Positions 35,321-43,992 of a DNA stretch of 64,000 nucleotides are shown here, one piece after another (the first letter of the stretch is position 1; each line of letters starts with the position of its first letter). The DNA comes from Maribellus sp. YY47 (GTDB lineage Bacteria > Bacteroidota > Bacteroidia > Bacteroidales > Prolixibacteraceae), in contig NZ_JALGYW010000023.1 of NCBI RefSeq assembly GCF_023111095.1, positions 17,886 to 81,885 on the forward strand, given 5' to 3'. Both the position numbers and the translations under genes were made by a program. The notes below the pieces were generated by a model. It was given only the letters and a program-made list of their open reading frames with translations. It had not been told where the DNA came from and did not search any database.

Positions 35321-36691
35321 ATGGAATACATTAATCAATACGTTGAAGAAAACAAAGATCGTTTTCTGGAGGAACTTTTCGGCCTGATCCGGATCCCGTC
35401 GATCAGTTCAGAAAAAAGCCACAAAGAAGACATGTACAAGGCCGCCGAATACTGGAAACAAACCTTGCTTTCGGCCGGTGCCGATAAAGCCGAAGTTTAT
35501 GAAACCAAAGGCAATCCGGTTACTTATGGCGAAAAAATAATTGATCCGGCGTTACCAACTGTTTTGGTGTATGCCCACATGGATGTTATGCCGGTCGATC
35601 CGATTAATTTATGGAAATCGCCTCCGTTTGAACCGGAAATCAGGGAAGGGAAAATATGGGCGCGCGGTGCCGACGACGATAAAGGGCAGAGTATGATGCA
35701 CGCCAAGGCATTTGAGTTGATGGTAAAAACCGGAACACTGCCTTGCAACGTAAAATTTATGATTGAAGGGGAAGAAGAAATCGGATCGCCCAACTTACCC
35801 GCCTGGTGCGAGGAGAACAAAGAAATGCTGAAAGCCGATGTAATTTTGGTTTCCGACACTTCGCTGCTTGCGGCCGACATTCCGTCGATAACCACCGGAC
35901 TACGCGGACTTGCTTACTGGCAGGTGGAAGTAACCGGGCCAAACCGCGACCTGCACTCCGGCTTATTTGGTGGCGCTGTTACCAATCCAATCAACGTACT
36001 TTCGAAAATGATCGCACAAATGACCGACGAAAACGGGCATATCACCATCCCCGGTTTTTACGATGACGTAATGGAAGTTTCGGCTGAAGAACGCGAACTT
36101 TTGGGACGTGCCCCGTTTAATGTGGAAGAATACAAAAAAGCCATCGACGTAGAAGAACTGGGTGGCGAAAAAGGATATACAACAATGGAGCACACCGGAA
36201 TCCGTCCTTCGTTTGACGTTTGCGGAATTTGGGGTGGTTACACCGGCGAAGGGGCAAAAACTGTACTGCCATCGCAGGCCTTTGCAAAAATATCTACCCG
36301 TTTGGTGCCCAACCAGGACCACGAGAAGATTGCCGTTCTTTTCAAGGAACATTTTGAAAGCATTGCTCCAAAATCGGTAAAAGTGGAAGTGACTTCGTTG
36401 CACGGTGGCCCTGCCTATGTTTGTCCTATCGATATTCCGGCCTACCAGGCGGCTGAAAAAGCATACACGGACACTTACGGTAAACGTCCGGTACCGGTAC
36501 GTTCAGGCGGCAGTATTCCTATTATTTCTTCGTTTGAAAAAATACTGGGCATCAAATCGGTGTTAATGGGATTCGGACTGGAATCGGATGCCATTCATTC
36601 ACCCAATGAAAACTTCCCCTTGGAACAGTTTTACAACGGCATTAAAACCATTCCGTTGTTCTACAAGTATTTTGCTGAGATGAATAAATAG
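35321..36691 (+). CDS. M20 family dipeptidase/aminoacylase
   Basis: A 456-residue zinc peptidase of the M20A/carnosinase-like branch. Metal and catalytic motifs in order: YAHMDVMP (His ligand, Asp), RGADDDKGQ (bridging Asp), MIEGEEEIGS (general base Glu and Glu ligand), DTSLLA and, near the C-terminus, DAIHSPNE (His ligand). The dimerisation lid runs about 205-330. Cytosolic; no signal peptide. It probably cleaves dipeptides. Confidence 0.92.
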   Translation: MEYINQYVEENKDRFLEELFGLIRIPSISSEKSHKEDMYKAAEYWKQTLLSAGADKAEVYETKGNPVTYGEKIIDPALPTVLVYAHMDVMPVDPINLWKSPPFEPEIREGKIWARGADDDKGQSMMHAKAFELMVKTGTLPCNVKFMIEGEEEIGSPNLPAWCEENKEMLKADVILVSDTSLLAADIPSITTGLRGLAYWQVEVTGPNRDLHSGLFGGAVTNPINVLSKMIAQMTDENGHITIPGFYDDVMEVSAEERELLGRAPFNVEEYKKAIDVEELGGEKGYTTMEHTGIRPSFDVCGIWGGYTGEGAKTVLPSQAFAKISTRLVPNQDHEKIAVLFKEHFESIAPKSVKVEVTSLHGGPAYVCPIDIPAYQAAEKAYTDTYGKRPVPVRSGGSIPIISSFEKILGIKSVLMGFGLESDAIHSPNENFPLEQFYNGIKTIPLFYKYFAEMNK

Positions 36692-36716
36692 TTCGAGGCA
36701 TTAAGATATATTTTAG

Positions 36717-36752
36717 GGAGCCGTTCTTTTTCCAGAGAGCGGCTCCTTATTT
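36717..36752. terminator. Bidirectional terminator between M20 and GH29 genes
   Basis: An 11-bp stem, GGAGCCGTTCT / AGAGCGGCTCC (one wobble), followed by TTATTTT on the plus strand; on the minus strand an AT-rich but weaker tail. Confidence 0.7.
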
Positions 36753-36757
36753 TCAGA

Positions 36758-38506
36758 TTATTGCTTAATCAATTCCAGGTACATCAACTCCATCCCGTTC
36801 CAGTTTGAGGATTCCGGGCTAAGGGCAACGGTTAAATCACCTGCTTCTCCAATGGTAACAGAGCCCAGATCGACCACCTCGAAGCGCTCGCCGGTTGCCC
36901 GAATATTTGCCTGAAGCTTGTTATCACCCAATGTAACGTTTAGGGTATTGTCCTGCTCACATTTCACCAAAGCCTCCAATTTATAAGTTCCGGCTTCGCT
37001 GGTAGTAAACATCCACTCTAACCGGGCGTTTTTATCCACCCAGTTGGTAATAACCGATTCGGTTCCTTTCCCTTCCAATACGGCGTGTATCCCATAACCG
37101 GGATTGTAAATATCGGCAAAGTCAGCAGGTAACAGTACCGATCCTTCTTTTATAGAGGGCTTATTGCTCGTCACTTCTATTCGCCCTTTGGTTTTCACCA
37201 CTACTACCGTATTAATTTCATCAAAAATAACGGAAGGAGCATGAATCTGAAGGTCTCCATTTTCAAATTTCCAGGCAAAAGACTGTTTCGGATTGGCCAG
37301 CAAATAAACATCGCTCACCCTTGTATCGAGTCCGGGAACGGTTAACAGACCATCCTTCGGCCAGTCGAAAACGTGCAGGTAAAGATTGGTTCCGCCTTTG
37401 GTTTCTTTCATTGTACATCTTCCCCAGGGAAGTTTAAAGAACGGGCTCGCTGATGTACCATAAATCGACTCCCCGTTTAGCTGCATCCAGTTTCCGATTT
37501 CCTTTAGCCGCTCAACGCTTGGTTCCGGAAATTCACCTTCAGCTGTCGGGCCAACGTTAAGTAAAAGATTACCTCCCTTGCTGGCGATATCCACCAACAT
37601 TTTTATTAGCTCTTCGCTTGATTTCCAATTATCGTCGTACCACTTGTAGCCCCAACTGGTGTTCATGGTCATACAAACTTCCCAGTCGTAATCGAGCCCG
37701 GTTGGCGGTACATGTTGTTCCGGGGTGGAGAAATCGCCGGGCCACGGACGATACAAACGGTTATTGGTAATGAGGTTCGGATACTTGTCAACCTCATTCT
37801 GAAGTTTCTGTGCAGCTTCTTCGGTCATCCCTATTGGTGTATCCCACCACAAAATATCGAGACCGCCATAGTTTTCGAGAATCTCTTTCACTTGCGGAAG
37901 CGCCTTCGAATTAATATACTCCATTAACGGAGCCTTTGGCAAATCAGGATCCCAGTGAGGCTCCTTGCCGTAGTTCCGATAGGTTCCCCCGGGTTCGTGC
38001 CAATCCTGTGCTTCGGAATAGTAAAATCCCAATCGGATTCCATATTTTTTGCAGGCATCGGCCAGTTCTTTTAACGGATCGCGATCGAAAGGCGTGGCAT
38101 CTACAATATTATATTTATTCGCTTTTGAATGAAACATCGCAAATCCATCGTGGTGTTTCGATGTAATAACGATGTATTTCATTCCTGCGTATTTGGCAAG
38201 TTTCACCCATTCTTCCGCATTGTATTTTACCGGGTTAAACGTCTCGGCAAGCTTTTCATAATCTTTCACCGGAATTTTTGCATTGCACATGATCCACTCA
38301 CTGATTCCGGGAATGCGTTCACCTTTCCACTCTCCGGCCGGTTCGGCATAAAGCCCCCAATGGATGAACATTCCAAAACGGGCGTCGCGCCACCATTCCA
38401 TTTTCTGATTGTGTTTTAAAGTAGCTTCGTCTTTGGGCGGTTCTTTTTTCTGAGGTGTGCAGGCCATCAGAACAAAAAGTAAAGCAAATACAACAGATAA
38501 TTTCAT
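36758..38506 (-). CDS. Lipoprotein alpha-L-fucosidase, GH29, with C-terminal beta domain
   Basis: 582 residues with an SPII signal (VLMAC, Cys16), so it is surface- or periplasm-anchored. Catalytic barrel: RDARFGMFIHWGLYAEP, ITSKHHDGFAMFHS, and LDILWWDTP with the probable nucleophile Asp. A C-terminal beta domain (about 440-580) ends in MELMYLELIKQ, like the NPCBM/lectin-type module seen after many GH29. It removes alpha-linked fucose. It is only distantly similar to the GH29 at 11475-12953, so not a recent duplicate. Confidence 0.92.
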   Translation of the reverse strand: MKLSVVFALLFVLMACTPQKKEPPKDEATLKHNQKMEWWRDARFGMFIHWGLYAEPAGEWKGERIPGISEWIMCNAKIPVKDYEKLAETFNPVKYNAEEWVKLAKYAGMKYIVITSKHHDGFAMFHSKANKYNIVDATPFDRDPLKELADACKKYGIRLGFYYSEAQDWHEPGGTYRNYGKEPHWDPDLPKAPLMEYINSKALPQVKEILENYGGLDILWWDTPIGMTEEAAQKLQNEVDKYPNLITNNRLYRPWPGDFSTPEQHVPPTGLDYDWEVCMTMNTSWGYKWYDDNWKSSEELIKMLVDIASKGGNLLLNVGPTAEGEFPEPSVERLKEIGNWMQLNGESIYGTSASPFFKLPWGRCTMKETKGGTNLYLHVFDWPKDGLLTVPGLDTRVSDVYLLANPKQSFAWKFENGDLQIHAPSVIFDEINTVVVVKTKGRIEVTSNKPSIKEGSVLLPADFADIYNPGYGIHAVLEGKGTESVITNWVDKNARLEWMFTTSEAGTYKLEALVKCEQDNTLNVTLGDNKLQANIRATGERFEVVDLGSVTIGEAGDLTVALSPESSNWNGMELMYLELIKQ

Positions 38507-38595
38507 GCGGAAGTAGTTTAGTTTATAAATTAATAGTATTGATTTTCTCCTAAAATTACAAAATCAATTGATCTGATTATCAGCATTCACCGACT

Positions 38596-38634
38596 TAAAA
38601 TAAACGAGCCGGACAAATGACTATCCGGCTCGTT
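38596..38634 (-). terminator. Terminator of the small TM protein gene
   Basis: A perfect 11-bp stem (38603-38613 / 38624-38634); the minus-strand tail is TTATTTTA. Confidence 0.8.
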
Positions 38635-38665
38635 CTATGTAAAAGAAATATTTTAAGTCCCGAAA

Positions 38666-38920
38666 TCAACACCGCCCCCTGGCACAAGGACTGTTGGTCA
38701 GAAAAAATCCGAGGAAAGCTCCCACCCCAACACTCTGTACTATCTCGCCTGTTGGCATAACATCCATGCTTCTTCCTTCAGAAACATAATAAAATATGAA
38801 TCCACCAACGGCACCAACTGCCATATAAATAAGCGTTTTCCGAAAATGCGGATTCTTCAGTTTTCGCTGAAACCAGTTTCCTTCTTCTTTTATTTCGAGC
38901 TTCTTGAATTCCATATTCAT
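38666..38920 (-). CDS. Small membrane protein, function unknown
   Basis: 84 residues. A basic N-terminus (LKNPHFRKT) is followed by two hydrophobic helices, TLIYMAVGAVGGFIFYYVS and VQSVGVGAFLGFFLT, ending SPCARGRC. No family recognised. It lies 80 nt downstream of the cytochrome operon's last gene, but it has its own promoter at 38938-38968 and terminator, so it is a separate unit. Confidence 0.75.
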   Translation of the reverse strand: MNMEFKKLEIKEEGNWFQRKLKNPHFRKTLIYMAVGAVGGFIFYYVSEGRSMDVMPTGEIVQSVGVGAFLGFFLTNSPCARGRC

Positions 38921-38937
38921 ATCTAATTATTTAGATA

Positions 38938-38968
38938 CAAAGATATTTGTTTTAAAACAGGAAGCAAG
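38938..38968 (-). promoter_or_regulatory. Promoter of the small TM protein gene
   Basis: Minus strand: CTTG (38965-38968), a 19-nt spacer, TATCTTTG (38938-38945, exact TAnnTTTG). Predicted start about 11 nt before the ATG. Confidence 0.65.
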
Positions 38969-39000
38969 AATTCTACGGTTTTAAACTGAGTTATTGATGT

Positions 39001-39735
39001 TTACGAAACCTTTTTTGTTACCAGGGTTCCGTCTTCCATAATTACATCGTAAAAATAGCCGGCACCAAAGTCTTTCTCGAGCGTAAGTTTTCCTTTAAAT
39101 GTAACTTCATCACCAACTTCCACTTCGGCCTGTGTAGTAATGGTTAAATCAAATTTACCCTCGCTCGAAGTTCCATCCTGGATGTGTACCCAGTTTTTGC
39201 CCATAACCTGCTCGTTCACTTTTACCACTACCCCGCGAATTTCAAATTCCTGGTTGCTAAATTCAGCGCGTTTGGCAAAAACTTCAGATACCGTAAGTTC
39301 CCCTTCAGCTTTTTCCAGTTCAACCTCGGCACTTTTTGCAGCTACTTTACCGCTATGTCCGGCAGGCATTTCAGCTGCCATCGGTTGCTGCTGGCTTAAA
39401 GGAGTTTTGCTGATCTGGTTTACGAAATAAATTACATCGAACGTACGATCGATCTCCTTGCTGTGGAAATTGGTCATCTGAAGCGCTTCATCGTAATAAA
39501 ATACATCACCCGGTTTTGCTTCCTGATGACTAACAGCTACCCAGCGATCTGCCATGTTTTCCTTTACGTTCAGATAGGTATAGGTACTTCCCTGAACCAC
39601 TTCGGTTACTTCAAAAACATTTTGATTGGCCTGCGCCACACTTTGCGCCTGCTGCGGATTTTTATTTTGAACGCATGAACTCGCAACAAAAGTTGCCAAT
39701 ACGATAAACGCGATTAGTCTTAGTTTGTGCATCAT
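39001..39735 (-). CDS. Lipoprotein with NrfJ-like and OB-fold domains, cytochrome operon
   Basis: 244 residues with an SPII signal (lipobox VASSC, Cys21). Residues about 40-110 (YTYLNVKENMADRWVAV, then GDVFYYDEALQMTNFHSKEIDRTFDVIYFV) match what I recall as the NrfJ-like family that travels with multihaem cytochromes. Residues about 150-240 form an OB-fold (FEIRGVVVKVNEQVMGKNWVHIQDGT, VGDEVTFKGKL). It is the last gene of the minus-strand operon, 32 nt after the barrel gene. Its role could be assembly or tethering of the cytochromes (inference); no redox centre of its own is visible. Confidence 0.8.
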   Translation of the reverse strand: MMHKLRLIAFIVLATFVASSCVQNKNPQQAQSVAQANQNVFEVTEVVQGSTYTYLNVKENMADRWVAVSHQEAKPGDVFYYDEALQMTNFHSKEIDRTFDVIYFVNQISKTPLSQQQPMAAEMPAGHSGKVAAKSAEVELEKAEGELTVSEVFAKRAEFSNQEFEIRGVVVKVNEQVMGKNWVHIQDGTSSEGKFDLTITTQAEVEVGDEVTFKGKLTLEKDFGAGYFYDVIMEDGTLVTKKVS

Positions 39736-39767
39736 TTTTTTAATTTATTCTGTTTACAATAATTGAT

Positions 39768-41387
39768 TCAAAACTTTTTTCTCAGGCTTAAATATAAGCG
39801 ATTATAAATATCTTCTTTCTGAACTGTTGCTTCAAAATTAACAGACAAAGAGATTTTTTTGTTGAAACGACAGGTAAAATCCAGTTCACTAATATTTTGG
39901 GTAAGCGAAGACAGGGAATTTACATAGTCAAATTTCGCGTGGCGGTAATGCAGCATTACACTCATATTTTGCAGGAAATCTTTGGTCAGGCGGGCTCCGT
40001 AAACCTGTCCGTCGAGGTAGGCCGTTTGCATCAGATTTGAAGAAACGTTCAGCGATGCACCCAACGCTGGAATACGCGACCACGTTGCAAAAGCGTTGTA
40101 GGTATTGGTATTCCGCGGATCTTCTTTTGAAAACCGTGTTCCAGCCGAAGCTCCCACCATAAGATAATCCAAGGGCCGGTAATTGATCCGTCCTCTAATC
40201 CCCTGGCGGCTGGCCTGTGTTAAAACCTCATCGGCATAATTCCGGAAAGTTTCGTAGTAGATCACATTTTTCCGGTTATCGTAAGAACCCGACAGCGATA
40301 CTTTTCGCGAAAATCGGTAATTCAACGAAAAATAAAAACCGGTAAGACTCAATGAATTCGAGGGTTGATCATTTTCCAGTTTGTACAGATCGAGCTCGAC
40401 CGATGTAAACACATTCAGGTTTTTCGCCAACGAACTGGTGTGTTGAAAGTACAGGAAACGCCGATCAATGTTTCCCGAATTTCGCTGCTCGAAAAAGGCC
40501 AGCGACGACTGCACATAGCCATTGCTTGTTTTTTGACTGTGCCCCAGGTAAGCGCCGTATTCAAAAAGATCAGTGTTAAATCCGTAATCCAGGTAATCGG
40601 GTCGTGAGCCAGCAACTACTCCAACAAACAGACTTTTAAAAGCATATTCCAACTGAACTCCGTCAATCGCACCAACATTGGCAATCCGGGGATTGATCTT
40701 TCGCCCCAACCAAACCGAAGTCTGCTTATTTACATCGTATTTTACAGCCAGTGCGTAGATTTTCAATGCATCGTTCAGATTATCCCTCACAACCTGCCAC
40801 TCGTGCAATTTATGCGTAAACGAAACATAGCTTTCAAAGGATATTTTTGAATAACCGATGTTGGAATAATTCGACGAAAAAGTATAGCGAAACCGATGCG
40901 AATCGTTTCCCTGCTTACTAAAATTGGAATACGATGAAAGCATTAACCTGCCTGAAAAATTGGGAGTATTCATCGTTTCCCGACTGATTTGTGGCGCAGT
41001 AAGTACTTCTTCGTTTACGTCTTTTTCAGGAACCGCCACTTCGGAAATCGTTTTTTGAGGAACGGTCATGATTTCTTTTAATCGGGCAAAAACGGGATCG
41101 GAAACCTTTATGGCTGTTTCAGCAATTGCCTTACACAAACAAGATATGGAGGATTTATGCTGAACCAGAAGTGCCGGGGAAAGACCTTCTGCATTTCGGA
41201 TAAAAAGCGTATCTCCGTTTTCAATGCCTTCCGTGCTTTCAAATCTCACATAAATATTCTCTCCCGAAAGGTAGGATACACGCCCTTCTGTCAAATCCCT
41301 TGATTCCTGGGCTTCGACTGCGAATGTCCCTGAAATTAAAACGAACAGAAACATCAGCCAACTGATATGTTTTCCCTGATCAATCAT
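39768..41387 (-). CDS. Outer-membrane beta-barrel protein of the cytochrome operon
   Basis: 539 residues from ATG 41387. The signal peptide ends TFAVEAQ. A small SH3-like N-domain (GRVSYLSGENIYVRFESTEGI, GDTLFIRN) follows, with a CxC pair (SCLC) at about 83-85, then a linker, then from about 140 to the end a run of amphipathic strands ending YNRLYLSLRKKF, typical of an outer-membrane barrel of roughly 16-18 strands. The start codon overlaps the stop of the 13-haem gene (ATGATTGA), so translation is coupled. It is a candidate porin partner for the cytochromes; likeness to MtrB is not evident by eye. Confidence 0.82.
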   Translation of the reverse strand: MIDQGKHISWLMFLFVLISGTFAVEAQESRDLTEGRVSYLSGENIYVRFESTEGIENGDTLFIRNAEGLSPALLVQHKSSISCLCKAIAETAIKVSDPVFARLKEIMTVPQKTISEVAVPEKDVNEEVLTAPQISRETMNTPNFSGRLMLSSYSNFSKQGNDSHRFRYTFSSNYSNIGYSKISFESYVSFTHKLHEWQVVRDNLNDALKIYALAVKYDVNKQTSVWLGRKINPRIANVGAIDGVQLEYAFKSLFVGVVAGSRPDYLDYGFNTDLFEYGAYLGHSQKTSNGYVQSSLAFFEQRNSGNIDRRFLYFQHTSSLAKNLNVFTSVELDLYKLENDQPSNSLSLTGFYFSLNYRFSRKVSLSGSYDNRKNVIYYETFRNYADEVLTQASRQGIRGRINYRPLDYLMVGASAGTRFSKEDPRNTNTYNAFATWSRIPALGASLNVSSNLMQTAYLDGQVYGARLTKDFLQNMSVMLHYRHAKFDYVNSLSSLTQNISELDFTCRFNKKISLSVNFEATVQKEDIYNRLYLSLRKKF

Positions 41388-42411
41388 CGCCGGCAAATCC
41401 ATTGGGGTGACAGGTATAACAACTGGTAGCCGTGTACGTATAGTCATTCACTCCACCGTGGCGGCTGTCCGTTTCAGCCTGGTTATGTTCGTGACAGTCG
41501 GTACAACTGAAAACCGCGTACGAAGCAGGCTGCGTATGGCAATCTGCACAATTGTTCCACTCTCCGCGGTGCTTGCCCGAATAAATCGGAAAATAGTAAT
41601 CATCGTGAATATCAAATTTAGCCGGCTTCCAATCGGGATCGGTGGTGTGGCAATCGGTACAATGCGTCGTAAATCCTGCGTTGTTGTGGGCTGGATTGGT
41701 AGCCGATGCAAAATCATTTTGGTGACAGCTGTAACAATCTGTTGACACCGGCTCAAACACTCCGTTTGTATGACAGGCGGCACAATTATTCAGTTCATGC
41801 CCTTTTGTAAGCGGAAAAAAGTCGTGGTTAAATCCCTGCGAAGTCCAGAGAAAAGCGTCGATTCTGTGACATTCCATACAGTCGGTTGATAACCCGGATT
41901 GCTGATGATTGGGATTGGTGGTAGCCAGGTAATCCTGACGGTGACAATCGATACATTCCACTCCCAGCGGCTGAAACTCCAGGTTCGAAACGGCAGTATG
42001 ACAATCTGAGCAATCGACCGTATTATGCGCTCCCAACAGGGGGAATCGACTGCCTTGATGCAACTCCGTGATGTTGGTAACCAGCCACGATTTTGGGGTG
42101 TGGCATCTGGCACAATCCATCCCAACCGTTGTATTGTGCATATCGGTGTGGCAATCCACACAGTTGGACTTCGCCTGCGAAAAAACCAGCGAAGTATGGC
42201 ACGATTTGCAGTCAGTGGTTTGATGCTCCCCTTCAAGCCGGAAAGTAGTTTGATCGTGACTGAATTTTGCCGTTGAGGCGGAGAAGATCCATCCTTCCGT
42301 AGAATGGCAATCCAGGCAATCAAATTTTAGATCATCGCCGTGCGGACTGTCCTGTGCATTTAGGCCGCTAACTGCCAGCAGTATTCCCAGTATTAATGAC
42401 ATCTTGCGCAT
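41380..42411 (-). CDS. Periplasmic 13-haem c-type cytochrome
   Basis: 343 residues; signal peptide ends SGLNAQ (20). Thirteen CxxCH motifs, arranged as one single plus four groups of three. Most groups begin with F-x-H ... F-x-L-x-G-x-H ... CxxCH (FSHDQTTFRLEGEHQTTDC), which supplies distal His ligands for bis-His haems. The start region overlaps the 3' end of the 20-haem gene by 19 nt (ATG 42411; 42402 is possible). Probably hands electrons to an outer-membrane component encoded next. Confidence 0.93.
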   Translation of the reverse strand: MRKMSLILGILLAVSGLNAQDSPHGDDLKFDCLDCHSTEGWIFSASTAKFSHDQTTFRLEGEHQTTDCKSCHTSLVFSQAKSNCVDCHTDMHNTTVGMDCARCHTPKSWLVTNITELHQGSRFPLLGAHNTVDCSDCHTAVSNLEFQPLGVECIDCHRQDYLATTNPNHQQSGLSTDCMECHRIDAFLWTSQGFNHDFFPLTKGHELNNCAACHTNGVFEPVSTDCYSCHQNDFASATNPAHNNAGFTTHCTDCHTTDPDWKPAKFDIHDDYYFPIYSGKHRGEWNNCADCHTQPASYAVFSCTDCHEHNQAETDSRHGGVNDYTYTATSCYTCHPNGFAGDD

Positions 42412-43988
42412 GATATGTCTTCAAATTTGTAAACGATGTAATTCCGGATCAAATCATCGGTCGGTTGGTGGCAGGCTGCACATTGCAGGCCGCTGTGTTT
42501 TCCGTCGAGTTTAAACCGTGCATTGTCATGATTGAATTTGTCGGGCGACCAGTTATTAAAGGTATGGCACCGCGCACAATCATTTTTTCCCAGAGCTTCA
42601 AATTGATTGAAATGAATATCCTCGTGGCAGTTCTCGCAGCTTTCAGCCAGGTTCGAGAATTGCTGTTTTACAACTCCGTTATCCTGCCTGAAATGACAAT
42701 CGCGACAACCAACCGAAGTATGTTTCCCGCTTAATTTAAACGGCGTTTGATCGTGGTTGAACGTAATCCATTTCCAGCTTTCAACAGAATGACACGAACG
42801 GCATTCTGAATCCGGCATATATTTTTCAGGCAAAGCATTTTTGTGAACGTTTTCGTGGCAATCCACACAGCGTTTAGACGGAAGTTTGAAATTCCACTTT
42901 TCACCGGCTTTATGACAGGCCAAACAAGGCGTAGCCAGGTGTGCGCCTTCGAGTTTAAATCCAGCCTGATTGTGTTGTTCAATGGAAAAAGAAGCAGGCG
43001 AAAACCCATCTACAGAGTGACATGCCGAACAGTCGGGCGAAACTCCATTTTTCTGAAATTGCTTTTCATGGAAATCGCTGTGGCAATCCGTGCATCGGTT
43101 GTATTTCAATGCACGTGTATAACTTCCGCTCGTGTGGCACTTCTTACAATCCACCGCAACATGTTTTCCTTCCAAAGGAAAGTCAGTCAGGTTGTGATTA
43201 AAGCCTTCGGTTGCTTTGGTTTGTGTGAAGGAAAATTCGTTGTGACATTTCCGGCAATCGTTGCCAAATTTATTCCGATGTATATCCTCGTGGCAGTTGG
43301 TACAATTTTCGAACTTCACTCCTGCAAACTGTTGGAAGTTTTTGCCGTTCCTCAGTTCTGTTAAATGGCATTTGGCGCAATCAACCGTCCGATGTTTTCC
43401 AACGAGCTGAAACCTTGTTTTAGAATGATCAAAACCGGTTGCCGGGCGAAAGGCATCCTGGTTGTGGCACGATGTGCAGTTGGTGGAAAGCGTATTCTGA
43501 TGCACATCTTCGTGACAATCCACACAGCTTGTTCCCAGCCCAAGATAAGTTCCTCCCTGCTTTTTCTGAGATATAAGATTCCGGATCAGCTCCGCCTTGT
43601 GGCAATCGTTGCAATTGATGGTACCATGTTTTCCTTTCAGCTTAAAACCCGCCAGCTGATGGTCAAACTTCTCAGCGTCAAAGCGAATCAATTTGTAATC
43701 TTTGCCAAGGTGTTCACCGTGACAGGAAGCACACTTCTGCCCTTTAACTTCGGCTGAGGCATGATAACCTTTCTTTTGATCCATCAGGGTTTTTATTTCT
43801 TTGTGGCATTCCAAACATTTCGATGTGGTTTCCTTTTCACCCAGAATATGACACTGTGTACATTTCTTCAATCCTTCGAGATGAGCATGAACCTGGCTCA
43901 ACTCGCCGGGTGAAATCTGCGCCAAAAGCATCTGGCCGGTCAGCATTAAACCAGTCAGAAGCAGCACATATTTCAGCAATCTTTTCAT
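42393..43988 (-). CDS. Periplasmic 20-haem c-type cytochrome
   Basis: 531 residues; signal peptide ends QMLLAQ (24). Twenty CxxCH motifs, readable as three leading, five three-haem modules and two at the end. Each module has F-N/D-H, then F-x-L-x-G-K/A-H before the first motif, and CHxDxH or CHENVH at the second, so the distal His for all three haems are built in. The last codons spell CARCH then stop: the final haem site is the C-terminus. It begins 4 nt after the flavoprotein gene. Confidence 0.94.
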   Translation of the reverse strand: MKRLLKYVLLLTGLMLTGQMLLAQISPGELSQVHAHLEGLKKCTQCHILGEKETTSKCLECHKEIKTLMDQKKGYHASAEVKGQKCASCHGEHLGKDYKLIRFDAEKFDHQLAGFKLKGKHGTINCNDCHKAELIRNLISQKKQGGTYLGLGTSCVDCHEDVHQNTLSTNCTSCHNQDAFRPATGFDHSKTRFQLVGKHRTVDCAKCHLTELRNGKNFQQFAGVKFENCTNCHEDIHRNKFGNDCRKCHNEFSFTQTKATEGFNHNLTDFPLEGKHVAVDCKKCHTSGSYTRALKYNRCTDCHSDFHEKQFQKNGVSPDCSACHSVDGFSPASFSIEQHNQAGFKLEGAHLATPCLACHKAGEKWNFKLPSKRCVDCHENVHKNALPEKYMPDSECRSCHSVESWKWITFNHDQTPFKLSGKHTSVGCRDCHFRQDNGVVKQQFSNLAESCENCHEDIHFNQFEALGKNDCARCHTFNNWSPDKFNHDNARFKLDGKHSGLQCAACHQPTDDLIRNYIVYKFEDISCARCH

Positions 43989-43992
43989 ATCA

